Part shown: piece by piece, positions 16,945-26,454 of the stretch
Layout of the letters: every line of letters begins with the position of its first letter
Numbering within the stretch: position 1 is the first letter of the stretch
Source of the DNA: SIG459 sp045538735
Lineage (GTDB): Bacteria; Bacillota; Clostridia; Oscillospirales; Oscillospiraceae
NCBI GenBank assembly: GCA_045538735.1
Contig: JAZSRY010000013.1
Span: 62,001 to 126,000 of the forward strand
Reading direction: 5' to 3'
Length of the DNA stretch: 64,000 nt
The notes under the pieces: model-generated
Seen by the model: only the letters and a program-made list of their open reading frames with translations
Databases searched by the model: none
Told to the model about the DNA's origin: nothing
Position numbers and translations under genes: made by a program

Positions 16945-17304
16945 ATGCCCGATAATTATATCAGCATTTCCGCTGAAAAGGGAAGCATCAATGTTTCCGA
17001 GGAAGTAATTGCCGTCATTGCAGGCACTGCCATTTCTGAAACCGAAGGAGTTGCCGGCCTCTCCAACTCTGTTGGAAGCGAAATATATGAGTTCATCGGC
17101 AGAAAGTCTGTCACCAAGGGAATAAAAGTCAGCTTTGTTGATAATGTCATCATTATTGATGCAACCATTATGGTTCGCTTCGGCACCACTATTTCCGTCA
17201 TTGCTGAGAAGGTTCAGCTTGCTGTTGCCAGCTCTGTTGAGAATATGACCGGAATGGCTCCTGTTGTCAACATCCGCGTTGCCGGAATTTCCTTTGATAA
17301 ATAA
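16945..17304 (+). CDS. Asp23/Gls24-family protein
   Basis: A 119-residue protein of the Asp23/Gls24 (YqhY-like) family, full length, with the family core VIAVIAGTAISETEGVAGL near residue 25 and a C-terminal VVNIRVAGISF. Members sit at the membrane or bind lipid-synthesis components; YqhY homologues are encoded between acetyl-CoA carboxylase genes and nusB in many Firmicutes. Here it lies 18 bp before nusB, which matches that order. GGAGG precedes the ATG at a good distance. The precise role is unknown. Confidence 0.88.
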   Translation: MPDNYISISAEKGSINVSEEVIAVIAGTAISETEGVAGLSNSVGSEIYEFIGRKSVTKGIKVSFVDNVIIIDATIMVRFGTTISVIAEKVQLAVASSVENMTGMAPVVNIRVAGISFDK

Positions 17305-17322
17305 ACACGGAGGAGCGGCACT

Positions 17323-17781
17323 ATGACCAGAACAACAGCAAGAGAGATAGCTGTTCAGCTTGGTTTTTCCCTGGTTATGAGCGAGCAGTTTGCCGATGAG
17401 CTGATGGACGAGTTCTTTGAGGCAGAACATTATGAGAGCCTCGGTCGTGAAAATTCCCTTTATGCCGAGTTTCCCGATGATGCTCAGATGAACTATATCC
17501 GAGCTCTTGTACAGCTGATTTTTGATCACCGTGTGGAGCTGGACGCATACATTGAAAAATACGCAAAGGGCTGGAAGATCGGCCGTATCAGCAAGACCGC
17601 AGCTGCCATTATGCGCTGCGCTATGGCTGAGATACTCTATATGCCCGATGTTCCCGATGCTGCTGCCATAAATGAGGCAGTTGAGCTTGCCAAGGGCTAT
17701 GAGGATGAGGATGTTGTTGCTTTCATCAACGGTGTCCTCGGCGGCTTCATGCGCGGAGAAGTGGAAAACAAAGAAAACTGA
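17323..17781 (+). CDS. nusB: Transcription antitermination factor NusB
   Basis: A 152-residue all-helical RNA-binding protein that with NusE (S10) binds boxA in rRNA leaders to prevent premature termination. The start MTRTTAREIAVQLGFSLVM and the C-terminal AAINEAVELAKGYEDEDVVAFINGVLG are characteristic. An insert around residues 25-55 makes it slightly longer than minimal NusB. It lies between Asp23 and xseA, the standard clostridial order. Confidence 0.93.
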   Translation: MTRTTAREIAVQLGFSLVMSEQFADELMDEFFEAEHYESLGRENSLYAEFPDDAQMNYIRALVQLIFDHRVELDAYIEKYAKGWKIGRISKTAAAIMRCAMAEILYMPDVPDAAAINEAVELAKGYEDEDVVAFINGVLGGFMRGEVENKEN

Positions 17782-17788
17782 GAGATAA

Positions 17789-17812
17789 GGGCGCACTTTT
17801 ACAGGTGCGCCC
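17789..17812 (+). other. Hairpin between nusB and xseA
   Basis: A perfect 8-bp GC-rich stem (17789-17796 with 17805-17812) without a T-tract, ending 3 bases before the AAGG ribosome site of xseA. It may be an mRNA processing or stability element; it does not look like a terminator. Confidence 0.5.
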
Positions 17813-17823
17813 TCTAAGGTATT

Positions 17824-19032
17824 ATGGAAGAAAAAATCTTTTCTGTTTCTGACCTTAACAACAGAATAAAGGCTATTCTGGATTCTGACAGCACTCTTCG
17901 GAACGTTTGCGTAAAGGGCGAACTCTCCAACTATAAAGTTTACCCTTCGGGCCACCACTATTTCACCCTTAAAGATTCCGAAAGCAGCATCCGCTGTGTT
18001 ATGTTCAAGGGCAGCGCACTGAAACTTCGTTTTCGCCCTGAAAGCGGAATGGGAGTTATCCTGATAGGCAAGGTAAGCGTATATCCCAGAGATGGTGCAT
18101 ACCAGCTTTATTGCGAGGAGATGCGCCCCGACGGTGTGGGTGACCTGTATGTGGCTTATGAGCAGCTTAAGGCAAAGCTTGCTGCAGAGGGACTTTTTGA
18201 TAAAGCCCATAAGAAGCCCATTCCACGTTTCCCCGCAACCATTGCCGTTATCACAAGCGGGGCGGGCGCTGCAGTGCGGGACATAATCCGCGTGGCGGGC
18301 AAGCGCTGGCCGATGGCAAAAATAATCGTAATGCCCGTGCGCGTTCAGGGAACTGAAGCCCCGGCGGAAATACGCGGCGCAATAGCCTATGCCAACAGAT
18401 ATAAAGTGGCGGAGCTTATTATAACGGGTCGCGGCGGCGGAAGCATTGAAGACCTTTGGGCATTCAATGATGAGCGGGTTGCAAGAGCCATTTATGACAG
18501 TGAAATACCGGTGATTTCTGCGGTGGGTCATGAGCCCGATGTAACGATTGCCGACTTTGTTGCCGACCTTCGTGCCGCAACACCCTCCAACGGTGCCGAA
18601 CTTGCTGTGCCGGACGCCGATGAGCTGCGCCAGTATCTGGACAGCGTGGATATCCGCTCCCGTCAGGCTTTGAAGAAAAAGCTTGAAATATATAGGCGCA
18701 GCCTTCGCGAGCTTGCCTCCCGTCCCGTTATGAAAAGCCCCACGGGGTATATCGAACTCAAACGGATTGAAGCCGAAAGGCTTTCCGAGCGCCTTACCGC
18801 CGTTCAGGAGCGCCGCCTTGCGCATCTGAGAAGAAATTATGTGGCCTATGCCGCCTCTCTTGATGCGCTGAGTCCCCTTAAAGTTCTCGCCCGCGGCTAT
18901 GCCGTTCCCAGCGGTGAGGACGGAAAGGTTCTCAGAAGCACTGAAAATGTGCAAATCGGCGATAAGATAGACCTCACTCTCGCTGACGGAAAGATTCAGT
19001 GCAGGGTAGAGGGAAAAAGGAAAGGAGAATAA
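17824..19032 (+). CDS. xseA: Exodeoxyribonuclease VII large subunit
   Basis: A 402-residue nuclease subunit with an N-terminal OB-fold (LRNVCVKGELSNYKVYPSGH near 22) and the catalytic domain with VITSGAGAAVRDI near 140, GRGGGSIEDLWAFND near 202 and SAVGHEPDVTIADFVADLRA near 232. With XseB it degrades single-stranded DNA in mismatch and other repair. The length is typical. It follows a hairpin after nusB and is followed 4 bp later by xseB. Confidence 0.95.
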   Translation: MEEKIFSVSDLNNRIKAILDSDSTLRNVCVKGELSNYKVYPSGHHYFTLKDSESSIRCVMFKGSALKLRFRPESGMGVILIGKVSVYPRDGAYQLYCEEMRPDGVGDLYVAYEQLKAKLAAEGLFDKAHKKPIPRFPATIAVITSGAGAAVRDIIRVAGKRWPMAKIIVMPVRVQGTEAPAEIRGAIAYANRYKVAELIITGRGGGSIEDLWAFNDERVARAIYDSEIPVISAVGHEPDVTIADFVADLRAATPSNGAELAVPDADELRQYLDSVDIRSRQALKKKLEIYRRSLRELASRPVMKSPTGYIELKRIEAERLSERLTAVQERRLAHLRRNYVAYAASLDALSPLKVLARGYAVPSGEDGKVLRSTENVQIGDKIDLTLADGKIQCRVEGKRKGE

Positions 19033-19036
19033 GACA

Positions 19037-19252
19037 ATGACTTTTGAACAGTCCATTAAGCGTCTTGATGAAATAGTAAAGAGCCTGGAGAAGGGGGATG
19101 TGTCTCTTTCCGATTCCATGAGCCTTTTTGAGGAAGGAACCGCCCTTATAAAAAGCTGCGGCGAAATGCTGGATATGGCTGAGCAGAAGGTTGTTATGCT
19201 TAAAAAAGGCGCTGACGGTGAACCTGTTGAGCTTCCCTTTGCAGCTGAATAA
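19037..19252 (+). CDS. xseB: Exodeoxyribonuclease VII small subunit
   Basis: A 71-residue helical protein with the family hallmark FEQSIKRLDEIVKSLEKGD and SLFEEGTALIK, which binds XseA to form the active exonuclease. It starts 4 bp after xseA with AGGAG upstream. A terminator lies 67 bp beyond its stop. Confidence 0.94.
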   Translation: MTFEQSIKRLDEIVKSLEKGDVSLSDSMSLFEEGTALIKSCGEMLDMAEQKVVMLKKGADGEPVELPFAAE

Positions 19253-19318
19253 GAAGAATCCGATAGAATATCCTTTATGAATAATCAACAAATTCAATGA
19301 ATATTTTCGTTAGGCAAA

Positions 19319-19353
19319 ATGCCCGTGACTTGTTGTAATCACGGGCATTTTTT
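19319..19353 (+). terminator. Terminator after xseB
   Basis: A perfect 10-bp stem (19319-19328 with 19339-19348) followed by a T-tract, placed between xseB and dxs. Confidence 0.88.
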
Positions 19354-19402
19354 GTTATCATATAATGATAGATAGAAAATGTGTGTTCATCGAGGTATAA
19401 CG

Positions 19403-21259
19403 ATGTATAAGATATTGAATAAAATTCACTCTTCTGCCGATGTGCAGGCTCTTACAACAGATGAGCTGGAGCTTCTCTGCACCGAGCTGCGCAAAGCAAT
19501 ATTGGAGAATGTTTCAAAAACCGGCGGACATCTGGCATCCAATCTGGGTGCAGTTGAGATAACCGCCGCTATACACAGAGTTTATGATACGGCCAAAGAC
19601 CGCCTTGTTTTCGATGTGGGACACCAGTGCTATGCCCACAAAATGATAAGCGGAAGATTGGATGATTTTCCCACTCTCCGCAAGTTTGAGGGAATATCCG
19701 GATTCCCCAAGCCGAGAGAGAGCGCCAGCGATGCCTGCATATCGGGACATGCATCAAGCTCCATTTCAAATGCTTTGGGAATGGCCCGTGCAAGAACGCT
19801 GAAGGGAGAGGACTATGATGTTGTTGCCCTTATCGGTGACGGAGCCCTGACAGGAGGTCTTGCTTACGAGGGCCTTTCCGACTGCGGAGACAGCGGAGAA
19901 CCCATAGTCATAATTCTCAATGATAACGAGATGAGCATAGACCGCAATGTAGGTGGACTTGCCAGAATGCTGGCAGACCAGAGAGTAAGAAACGGCTACA
20001 TTAATTTCAAGAAATTCTACCGCCGCTATGTTTCCAGATGCCGTCCTCTTTACAGAGCTCTTCACAAATTCAAAGAGTATGTGAAGGATATATTTCTCCC
20101 TGACAATATGTTTGAAAAAATGGGCTTCTACTATCTGGGACCCATTGACGGTCACGATATGAAGACCCTTGTGCGCACCCTCAGATACGCCAGAGAGGTT
20201 CGGGTCCCCACCATTGTCCATGTGGTGACCGTTAAGGGAAAAGGCTATGAGCCTGCAGAAAAATTTCCTGAAAAATATCACGGCGTGGGAGCTTTTGATA
20301 TTGAACGGGGTGTTGACGAGGGTGAGAAACAGTGTTTTTCAACTGTTTTCGGCTCAAAGCTTTGCGAGCTTGCAGAGAATGACCCCTCAATCGTAGGTAT
20401 AACTGCGGCAATGGTAAGCGGCACGGGAATGGATGGCTTTGCAGCAAAATATCCCAAGCGATTTTACGATGTGGGTATTGCGGAAGGGCACGCCGTAAGC
20501 ATGGCGGCTGGTATGGCAAAGCAGGGGATGAAGCCCGTTTTTGCCGTATATTCATCCTTCCTGCAGCGCTCTTACGATATGCTGCTTCAGGATGTTGGAC
20601 TTGACGGTCTTCCCGTGGTTTTTGGTGTGGACAGAAGCGGAATTGTGGGTGCCGACGGTGAGACACATCAGGGTGTTTACGGTACGGGTTATCTTTGTCA
20701 GGTTCCCGGAATGGCAGTATATGCTCCCGCAAGCTATGCCGAGCTTGAATCTATGCTTTCTGAGGCCTTTACTCTTAATGTTCCTGCCGCAGTTTGTTAT
20801 CCCAGAGGGCAGGAGGGCGAATATAAGGAAAATAACTCGCTCTGCGATGAATATGTCATAAAAGAGGGCAGCGACCTTACGCTTGTATGCTACGGCGTAA
20901 TGGTCAACGAGGCTCTTGGCGCCGCAAGACTTTTTGAAGAGAAGGGCGTCAGCATTGAAATAATAAAGCTTTCCCGCCTTGATAAAGCCGATTACCCCCT
21001 TGTTTATGCCTCTGCGGCAAAAACGGGTAAAATTATAATTGCCGAAGAGTCTGCCCGCCGCGGCAGCATAGGCACAAGACTCCTTGCGGGACTCCTCCGC
21101 AACAGAGTCAGCGTGGACTATGGCTGTGGTGTTGATCTGGGCAGCGGTATCGTTGAACACGGAACTGTCAGCGAGCTTCGTAAAAAATACGGAATAGATG
21201 CCGAGGCTATAGTAAAGCTCGGTATGGAGTGGATTGATAATGAAAAAAGTAAGGCTTGA
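19403..21259 (+). CDS. dxs: 1-deoxy-D-xylulose-5-phosphate synthase
   Basis: This 618-residue thiamine-diphosphate enzyme condenses pyruvate and glyceraldehyde-3-phosphate, the first step of the MEP isoprenoid pathway. TPP-binding motif GDGALTGGLAYEGL near 145, DVGHQCYAHKMISGR near 68 and DRSGIVGADGETHQGVYG near 410 are all present. The ATG at 19403 has GAGG 8 bases upstream; an ATG at 19379 lacks this. It follows a terminator, so it must have its own promoter in the short gap. It overlaps the tlyA start by 20 bp. IspD, IspF and IspH of the same pathway are encoded later in the window. Confidence 0.95.
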   Translation: MYKILNKIHSSADVQALTTDELELLCTELRKAILENVSKTGGHLASNLGAVEITAAIHRVYDTAKDRLVFDVGHQCYAHKMISGRLDDFPTLRKFEGISGFPKPRESASDACISGHASSSISNALGMARARTLKGEDYDVVALIGDGALTGGLAYEGLSDCGDSGEPIVIILNDNEMSIDRNVGGLARMLADQRVRNGYINFKKFYRRYVSRCRPLYRALHKFKEYVKDIFLPDNMFEKMGFYYLGPIDGHDMKTLVRTLRYAREVRVPTIVHVVTVKGKGYEPAEKFPEKYHGVGAFDIERGVDEGEKQCFSTVFGSKLCELAENDPSIVGITAAMVSGTGMDGFAAKYPKRFYDVGIAEGHAVSMAAGMAKQGMKPVFAVYSSFLQRSYDMLLQDVGLDGLPVVFGVDRSGIVGADGETHQGVYGTGYLCQVPGMAVYAPASYAELESMLSEAFTLNVPAAVCYPRGQEGEYKENNSLCDEYVIKEGSDLTLVCYGVMVNEALGAARLFEEKGVSIEIIKLSRLDKADYPLVYASAAKTGKIIIAEESARRGSIGTRLLAGLLRNRVSVDYGCGVDLGSGIVEHGTVSELRKKYGIDAEAIVKLGMEWIDNEKSKA

Positions 21260-22046
21260 CCAGCTTATATTTGAAATGGGCTTTGTACCCAGTCGTGAAA
21301 GGGCAAAGACAACTATCATGGCGGGAAACGTTTTCGTTGACGGCCAGAGAGTGGATAAGCCCGGCACTGCGGTTGACCCGGAAAAAAAGATAGAAGTGAG
21401 GGGAGAGCCTCTTCCATATGTATCCAGAGGCGGCTTCAAGCTTGAAAAAGCGCTGAAGGTATTCCCGGTTGACGCTGCGGACTGCATATGCATCGATTGC
21501 GGCGCATCTACCGGAGGCTTCACCGATGTTCTGCTTCAAAACGGGGCGAAAAAGGTTTATGCGGTGGATGTTGGCTACGGTCAGCTGGCCTGGAAGCTGC
21601 GCAGCGATGAACGCGTTATCAATATGGAGCGCACCAATGTCCGCTATATAAGCGAGGAGCAGATACCGGAAAAGCTTGACCTTGCGGTTATGGATCTGGC
21701 TTTCATATCCATCGAGCTTGTTATTCCCGCCGTCCGTGAGCTTTTAAAGGAGAATGGAGATATTCTATGCCTTATCAAGCCCCAGTTTGAAGCGGGCAGA
21801 GAAAAGGTTGGCAAGAAGGGCGTTGTTCGTGACAGCTCCGTTCATCTCGAGGTTCTGGAGCGCTTTCTCGCCTTTGCTCCCGAGGCGGGCTTCACCGTTA
21901 TGGGTCTCAGTTTCTCTCCCATACGCGGACCCGAAGGCAATATTGAGTATCTGGGCTGGCTGAAAAAGGGCGTTCATCAGGCGGAGATCATTGACCCCAA
22001 GCCTATAGTTGAAGCTTCTCACAGCTCTTTTAAGGAGGCAAAGTGA
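21240..22046 (+). CDS. tlyA: TlyA-family rRNA 2'-O-methyltransferase
   Basis: A 268-residue protein with an N-terminal S4 RNA-binding domain (RLDQLIFEMGFVPSRERAK) and an FtsJ-like SAM domain with DCGASTGGFTDVLLQNGAKK near residue 88 and KPQFEAG near 183. TlyA methylates ribosomal RNA; some members also have haemolysin-like reports. The ATG at 21240 lies within the end of dxs with GGAGTGG upstream. It ends where nadK begins (TGATG). Confidence 0.93.
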   Translation: MKKVRLDQLIFEMGFVPSRERAKTTIMAGNVFVDGQRVDKPGTAVDPEKKIEVRGEPLPYVSRGGFKLEKALKVFPVDAADCICIDCGASTGGFTDVLLQNGAKKVYAVDVGYGQLAWKLRSDERVINMERTNVRYISEEQIPEKLDLAVMDLAFISIELVIPAVRELLKENGDILCLIKPQFEAGREKVGKKGVVRDSSVHLEVLERFLAFAPEAGFTVMGLSFSPIRGPEGNIEYLGWLKKGVHQAEIIDPKPIVEASHSSFKEAK

Positions 22047-22903
22047 TGAAAAGAAAAGTTGTTCTTTGCCCCAATCCCTATAAGGATAAAAATCTTGAGG
22101 TGACTCTGGAGGCTCGCAGTCTTCTTCTCAAAGCGGGGATGGATGTTGCAATAAGTCCCGAATTTCTCGGGGATGAGGGCATAGTCCTTCCCGATGGCCT
22201 TGATTACTATGAGCTTTCCGATGCTCTTGACGGAGCGGTGCTTGTGGTTTCACTGGGCGGCGACGGAACTATTATGCATACAGCCCGCCGTATGGTTGGC
22301 TACCGCGTTCCTATCATCGGTGTTAATCTTGGCAGCGTAGGCTTCCTTTCCGAGCTTGACAGAACTGACCTTGCCCGCCTCGTAACCGCAGCTCAGGGTA
22401 ATTTCGTTCCCAGTCCCCGAATGATGCTCCGCGTGGAGCTTGTAAGAAAGGGTGAGGTGGTTTACTCCAGTTATGCCCTCAATGATGCCACTGTTCATGG
22501 TGTTATGCAAATAATCCATGTGGTTGCCTGCGGTGACGGAAGACGCATTCTGGAATTCAACGGCGATGGAATTGTAATATCCAGCCCCACGGGCTCTTCC
22601 GCATATTCAATGTCTGCAGGCGGACCTCTTGTGGAGCCTACGGTTGAAAACCTTATTCTTACCCCGATTTGCCCCCATGCGCTTCTTGCAAGAAGCTGCG
22701 TTCTTGCCCCTGACAGAGTTATAACCGTTGAACTGAGCCGTCTGAGAGGCAGAGCAATGCTCTCCGTTGATGGTGTTGATGTTAATATTGAAGAGGGCGA
22801 CACTGTCCGAGTAAGAAAGTCGGGATACCAGACTATGCTGGCTCATGTGGGATCCAAGAGTTTTTACGACATAGTATTTGAAAAGTTGGGTGATACGAAA
22901 TGA
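22046..22903 (+). CDS. nadK: NAD kinase
   Basis: A 285-residue kinase that phosphorylates NAD to NADP. The GGDGTIMHTARR motif near residue 73, NLGSVGFLSELD near 96 and SSPTGSSAYSMSAGGPLVEP near 180 define the family. AAGGAGG is 6 bases from the ATG at 22046, which is better than the GTG three bases earlier. It is coupled to tlyA upstream and argR downstream by overlaps. Confidence 0.95.
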   Translation: MKRKVVLCPNPYKDKNLEVTLEARSLLLKAGMDVAISPEFLGDEGIVLPDGLDYYELSDALDGAVLVVSLGGDGTIMHTARRMVGYRVPIIGVNLGSVGFLSELDRTDLARLVTAAQGNFVPSPRMMLRVELVRKGEVVYSSYALNDATVHGVMQIIHVVACGDGRRILEFNGDGIVISSPTGSSAYSMSAGGPLVEPTVENLILTPICPHALLARSCVLAPDRVITVELSRLRGRAMLSVDGVDVNIEEGDTVRVRKSGYQTMLAHVGSKSFYDIVFEKLGDTK

Positions 22904-23349
22904 AATCATTGCGACAGGAAAAAATCATTGAAATAATCAACAAGAGAAATATCGAAAATCAGAATCAGCTTATGTCTGCCTTGCTTGCGGAAGGCATAAA
23001 AAGCACACAGGCAACCCTGTCCAGAGATATCCGCGATCTTCATCTTGTGAAGGAAATGAATAAAGACGGCGTTTATCGTTATGTTCTCGGAACAAGAGAG
23101 GGAATTGCCGATTTTGATCAGCGCCTGAAAAAGATATTCCGCGAAAGTATTCTCGATTACAGCGTTGCGCAGAATCTGATTGTTATCAAGACTCTCCCCG
23201 GTCTTGCAAATGCAGCTTGTTCCGCCCTTGACAATATGGAAATTTATAACCTTGTGGGCTCAATCGCGGGCGATGATACTGCATTTTTGGCTATGAAGGA
23301 TAATGCCTCTGCGGAGCATTTCCTTAAGGAGATAGACAAGCTGCTGTAA
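22900..23349 (+). CDS. argR: Arginine repressor ArgR
   Basis: A 149-residue regulator with an N-terminal winged helix (EKIIEIINKRNIENQNQLMS) and a C-terminal oligomerisation and arginine-binding domain containing LPGLANAACSALDNM and GSIAGDDTAFLAM. The Asp pair GDD that binds arginine is present. ArgR represses arginine biosynthesis when arginine is bound. Its place before recN is conserved across Firmicutes. It overlaps nadK by 4 bp. Confidence 0.94.
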   Translation: MKSLRQEKIIEIINKRNIENQNQLMSALLAEGIKSTQATLSRDIRDLHLVKEMNKDGVYRYVLGTREGIADFDQRLKKIFRESILDYSVAQNLIVIKTLPGLANAACSALDNMEIYNLVGSIAGDDTAFLAMKDNASAEHFLKEIDKLL

Positions 23350-23372
23350 TGGATTAATGGAGGAAGAAGATT

Positions 23373-25055
23373 ATGCTTTGCAGTCTTCATATTGAAAATA
23401 TAGCCGTTATAGAGCGCTCTGACGTGGATTTTGGCACGGGCTTCAATGTTCTCACCGGTGAGACCGGTGCAGGTAAAAGTATGGTCATTGACGCTCTTGA
23501 TGCGGTTCTCGGCGGAAGAGCAAGCCGGGAAATAGTCCGTCACGGAGCGGATAAGGCTTTGGTCAGCGCTGTTTTCCGCTGCAATGATGCTGATGAATGG
23601 TTTGAAGAAAATGAGATAGATACCGAGGATGAGATAATTATCCAGCGCCGTATATCCGCAGAGGGAAAAAGCTCCTGCCGCGTTAACGGTATGCCTGTAA
23701 CCGTGCAGCAGCTGCGCTCTCTGGGATCTCTGCTTCTTGATATTCACGGTCAGAATGACGGAAGACAGCTTCTGGATGAGACGAGACATCTTGCTTATCT
23801 GGATAGCTTCGGCGGTCTTGACGAACTTATTGCCGACTATTCCCTGAGCTTTAAGTCATGGCGTGAGGTTGAAAAGGAGATCCGCCGCCTTTCCATGGAC
23901 GAACTGGAGAAAGAGCGCCTCACCGAAAATCTCCGTTACCAGATCGCGGAGATAGAAAATGCCAATATCCGCGTGGGAGAGGAAGAGGAACTTAATGAGC
24001 GCCGCAGCCTTATGAAAAACTCCGGCAAGCTCACCGAGGCTCTTGATGCCGCTTACGAGGCACTCTACAGCGGAAACGATAATGCCGTTGCCCTTGCTGC
24101 AGACGCAGAAGATTGCGTGAGCCATGCTTCGGGCTATGCTGCGGAGCTTAAGGATACTCTTCGAATAATCACCGATGCCCGCTTTATGCTTGAAGATGCC
24201 GCCGAGCGTGTTGCCGATATGAGGGCATCTATGGATTTTTCTCCCGAAGAGTACGATTATATCGAGGAACGTCTTGCTCTTCTCCGCCGCCTTGAGAGAA
24301 AATACGGCATAGACGAGGAAGCGGTTTTAGCTCATCTTGAGACCTGCCGCAGCCGCCTTGAAGAGATTGAGTTTGCGGGAGATATGCTCATTCGCCTTGA
24401 AAAGGACAGAGATAAGCTTGTGAAGGAGATTCTCAAAAAAGGTGCAGTCCTTACCGCAGCACGCAAGGAAGCAGCCGATAAGCTTTCCCGGCGCGTTGAA
24501 AGCGAACTGAAGTATCTCAGCATGCCATCCGTACGCTTTGTTGCAAAGGTTGAGCCCCTCGGTGATGCAAGAGGCTTCTGCGCAACGGGCTGCGACGATG
24601 TTAAGTTCTTTATGTCTGCCAACGCAGGTGAGGAGCCCGGCCGCATATCCAAAATCGCCTCCGGCGGTGAGCTCAGCCGCATAATGCTGGCTATGAAGAG
24701 CGTTCTCGCAGAGGGCGACAGTGTGGAAAGCCTTGTTTTTGACGAGATAGATACGGGTGTTTCAGGAATCGCCGCTCAAAGAGTAGGCGAAAAAATCGGT
24801 CAGATGAGCGGTAAAAAGCAGGTTATATGCATAACTCATCTGCCCCAGATAGCCGCAATGGCGGATACCCATTTTAAGATAATGAAGCAGGAACGCTCCG
24901 GAAGAACATATACAAGTGTTACGGAGCTTGATAAGGAAGGCAGACTCGGCGAGCTTGCCCGTCTCTATGGCGGCGATGTGGTTACTGAGCTGACCCTTCG
25001 AAGCGCGGAGGAGCAGCTTGCCGCAGCGGAAGCATTCAAAGCGGCCAACAGGTAA
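23373..25055 (+). CDS. recN: DNA repair protein RecN
   Basis: A 560-residue SMC-like ATPase for double-strand-break repair. Walker A GETGAGKSMVIDALDAVLGG lies near residue 29 and Walker B SLVFDEIDTGVSGIAAQRV near 450, flanking a coiled-coil middle (about 150-370). The signature region SGGELSRIMLAMKSV is near 428. Full length for the family. It ends the nusB-to-recN run and is followed by a MATE gene. Confidence 0.95.
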   Translation: MLCSLHIENIAVIERSDVDFGTGFNVLTGETGAGKSMVIDALDAVLGGRASREIVRHGADKALVSAVFRCNDADEWFEENEIDTEDEIIIQRRISAEGKSSCRVNGMPVTVQQLRSLGSLLLDIHGQNDGRQLLDETRHLAYLDSFGGLDELIADYSLSFKSWREVEKEIRRLSMDELEKERLTENLRYQIAEIENANIRVGEEEELNERRSLMKNSGKLTEALDAAYEALYSGNDNAVALAADAEDCVSHASGYAAELKDTLRIITDARFMLEDAAERVADMRASMDFSPEEYDYIEERLALLRRLERKYGIDEEAVLAHLETCRSRLEEIEFAGDMLIRLEKDRDKLVKEILKKGAVLTAARKEAADKLSRRVESELKYLSMPSVRFVAKVEPLGDARGFCATGCDDVKFFMSANAGEEPGRISKIASGGELSRIMLAMKSVLAEGDSVESLVFDEIDTGVSGIAAQRVGEKIGQMSGKKQVICITHLPQIAAMADTHFKIMKQERSGRTYTSVTELDKEGRLGELARLYGGDVVTELTLRSAEEQLAAAEAFKAANR

Positions 25056-25071
25056 AAGGAAGTGAGCAGAA

Positions 25072-26439
25072 ATGCAAAAGGGAAAGACAATGGGCATGGA
25101 CTTCACCCAAGGACCCATTATGCCAATGCTCCTGAAGTTTTTCCTGCCCTTTCTTCTTGCCAACGCACTGAATAATCTCTATAACACCGTAGACGCAGTT
25201 ATAATAGGTCAGTTTCTTGGGAGCTACGGTATCGTTGCCGTCAGTATGGGCGGGAAAATGCTTGCTCTTTATACTCTCGTGGGAACGGCTCTCGCGGCGG
25301 CAGGTCAGGTGCTTATTTCCCAGCATATAGGCGCAGGACGAATAGACGAACTCAATTCAACAATCGGAACTTTGTTCTCCGAGCTTTTTGCCTTCTCCGT
25401 ACTTTTTGCGATTATAAATCTATGCTTTGGCAGAAGCATACTCAGCCTGATAAATACCCCTGTGGATTCGCTGATTCCGGCACTGGATTATCTGCGGATA
25501 ACCAGCATTGGTCTGCCTCTGATGTTCGGATATAATGCTGTCAGCAGTGTGCTTCGCGCAATGGGTGACAGTAAAAGCCCCCTTCTGTTCATCGCGATTG
25601 CCACGGTTTTGAACATTGTTCTGGATATAATTTTTATAGTTTTCTTCGATCTTGGCGTTGCGGGAACAGCTCTTGCCACAGTTATCGGCCAGGGGGTATC
25701 TCTTGTGTTTTCCCTGACTCTGCTTTATAGAAGAAGAGATGAATTCGGATTCGATTTTAAGCTAAGCTCATTCAAGGTGGACTGGTCAAAGCTTGCTCTT
25801 TTACTCAAGCTTGGCTTGCCCCTTTCTATGAGAGGCGTTTTCATCATTGCCACCCAGATGTATCTCCTCAGCTTTATAAATTCCTTCGGCATGGCTGCAT
25901 CTGCGGCCTATAATGTGAGCGACAAGATTTATCATGTTGCCAATATATTTGCGATTTCCGTCCGTGAAGCGGGTGGAACAATGGTTGCCCAGAATGTAGG
26001 TGCACAAAAATATGACAGAGTCAAAACCATTGTGGGCAGCGTTGCAAAGGTCTCTTTTTCTGCAGCCGCAATTATGGCCGCCATTTCCATTGCTTTCCCC
26101 AAAACGGTATTTTCCCTCTTCACCTCCGATGCGGAGGTGCTTGCGCAGGCAGCTTCCTATATGATGGTATGCTGCATAATATATTTCCTTTCTGCCGCCA
26201 TTGCTCCCTATGAGGGGGTCGTTTCGGGAACGGGCAATGCAAAGCTGGGTTTCCTTGGAGGAATGCTGGACGGTGTTGTCTTCCGTATAGGCTTCGGAAT
26301 GCTTTTCGGACTTGTGCTTGATATGGGTGCTCTGGGATTTTTCCTGGGTGATGCCCTCGCCAGAACGGGTATTGTTTTGGTGGGTGCAATTTATTACCAT
26401 TCCGGAAAATGGATGAAATATAGAATAATTTCTGATTGA
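25072..26439 (+). CDS. MATE-family efflux transporter
   Basis: A 455-residue protein with twelve predicted membrane segments and the MATE features TQGPIMPMLLKFFLPFLLANAL near the start and RAMGDSKSPL near 162. Such proteins export cationic drugs or metabolites using Na+ or H+ gradients. The ATG at 25072 follows AAGGAAG. It lies 16 bp after recN and 15 bp before a DUF975 gene and may be transcribed with them. The substrate is not predictable. Confidence 0.9.
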   Translation: MQKGKTMGMDFTQGPIMPMLLKFFLPFLLANALNNLYNTVDAVIIGQFLGSYGIVAVSMGGKMLALYTLVGTALAAAGQVLISQHIGAGRIDELNSTIGTLFSELFAFSVLFAIINLCFGRSILSLINTPVDSLIPALDYLRITSIGLPLMFGYNAVSSVLRAMGDSKSPLLFIAIATVLNIVLDIIFIVFFDLGVAGTALATVIGQGVSLVFSLTLLYRRRDEFGFDFKLSSFKVDWSKLALLLKLGLPLSMRGVFIIATQMYLLSFINSFGMAASAAYNVSDKIYHVANIFAISVREAGGTMVAQNVGAQKYDRVKTIVGSVAKVSFSAAAIMAAISIAFPKTVFSLFTSDAEVLAQAASYMMVCCIIYFLSAAIAPYEGVVSGTGNAKLGFLGGMLDGVVFRIGFGMLFGLVLDMGALGFFLGDALARTGIVLVGAIYYHSGKWMKYRIISD

Positions 26440-26454
26440 TAAGGAGGCTTTGCC

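Noticed and set aside
16942..19119. A 725-codon minus-strand open frame opposite Asp23, nusB and xseA
   Set aside because: It is the antisense shadow of three clear genes; its composition is low-complexity and no family motif is seen.
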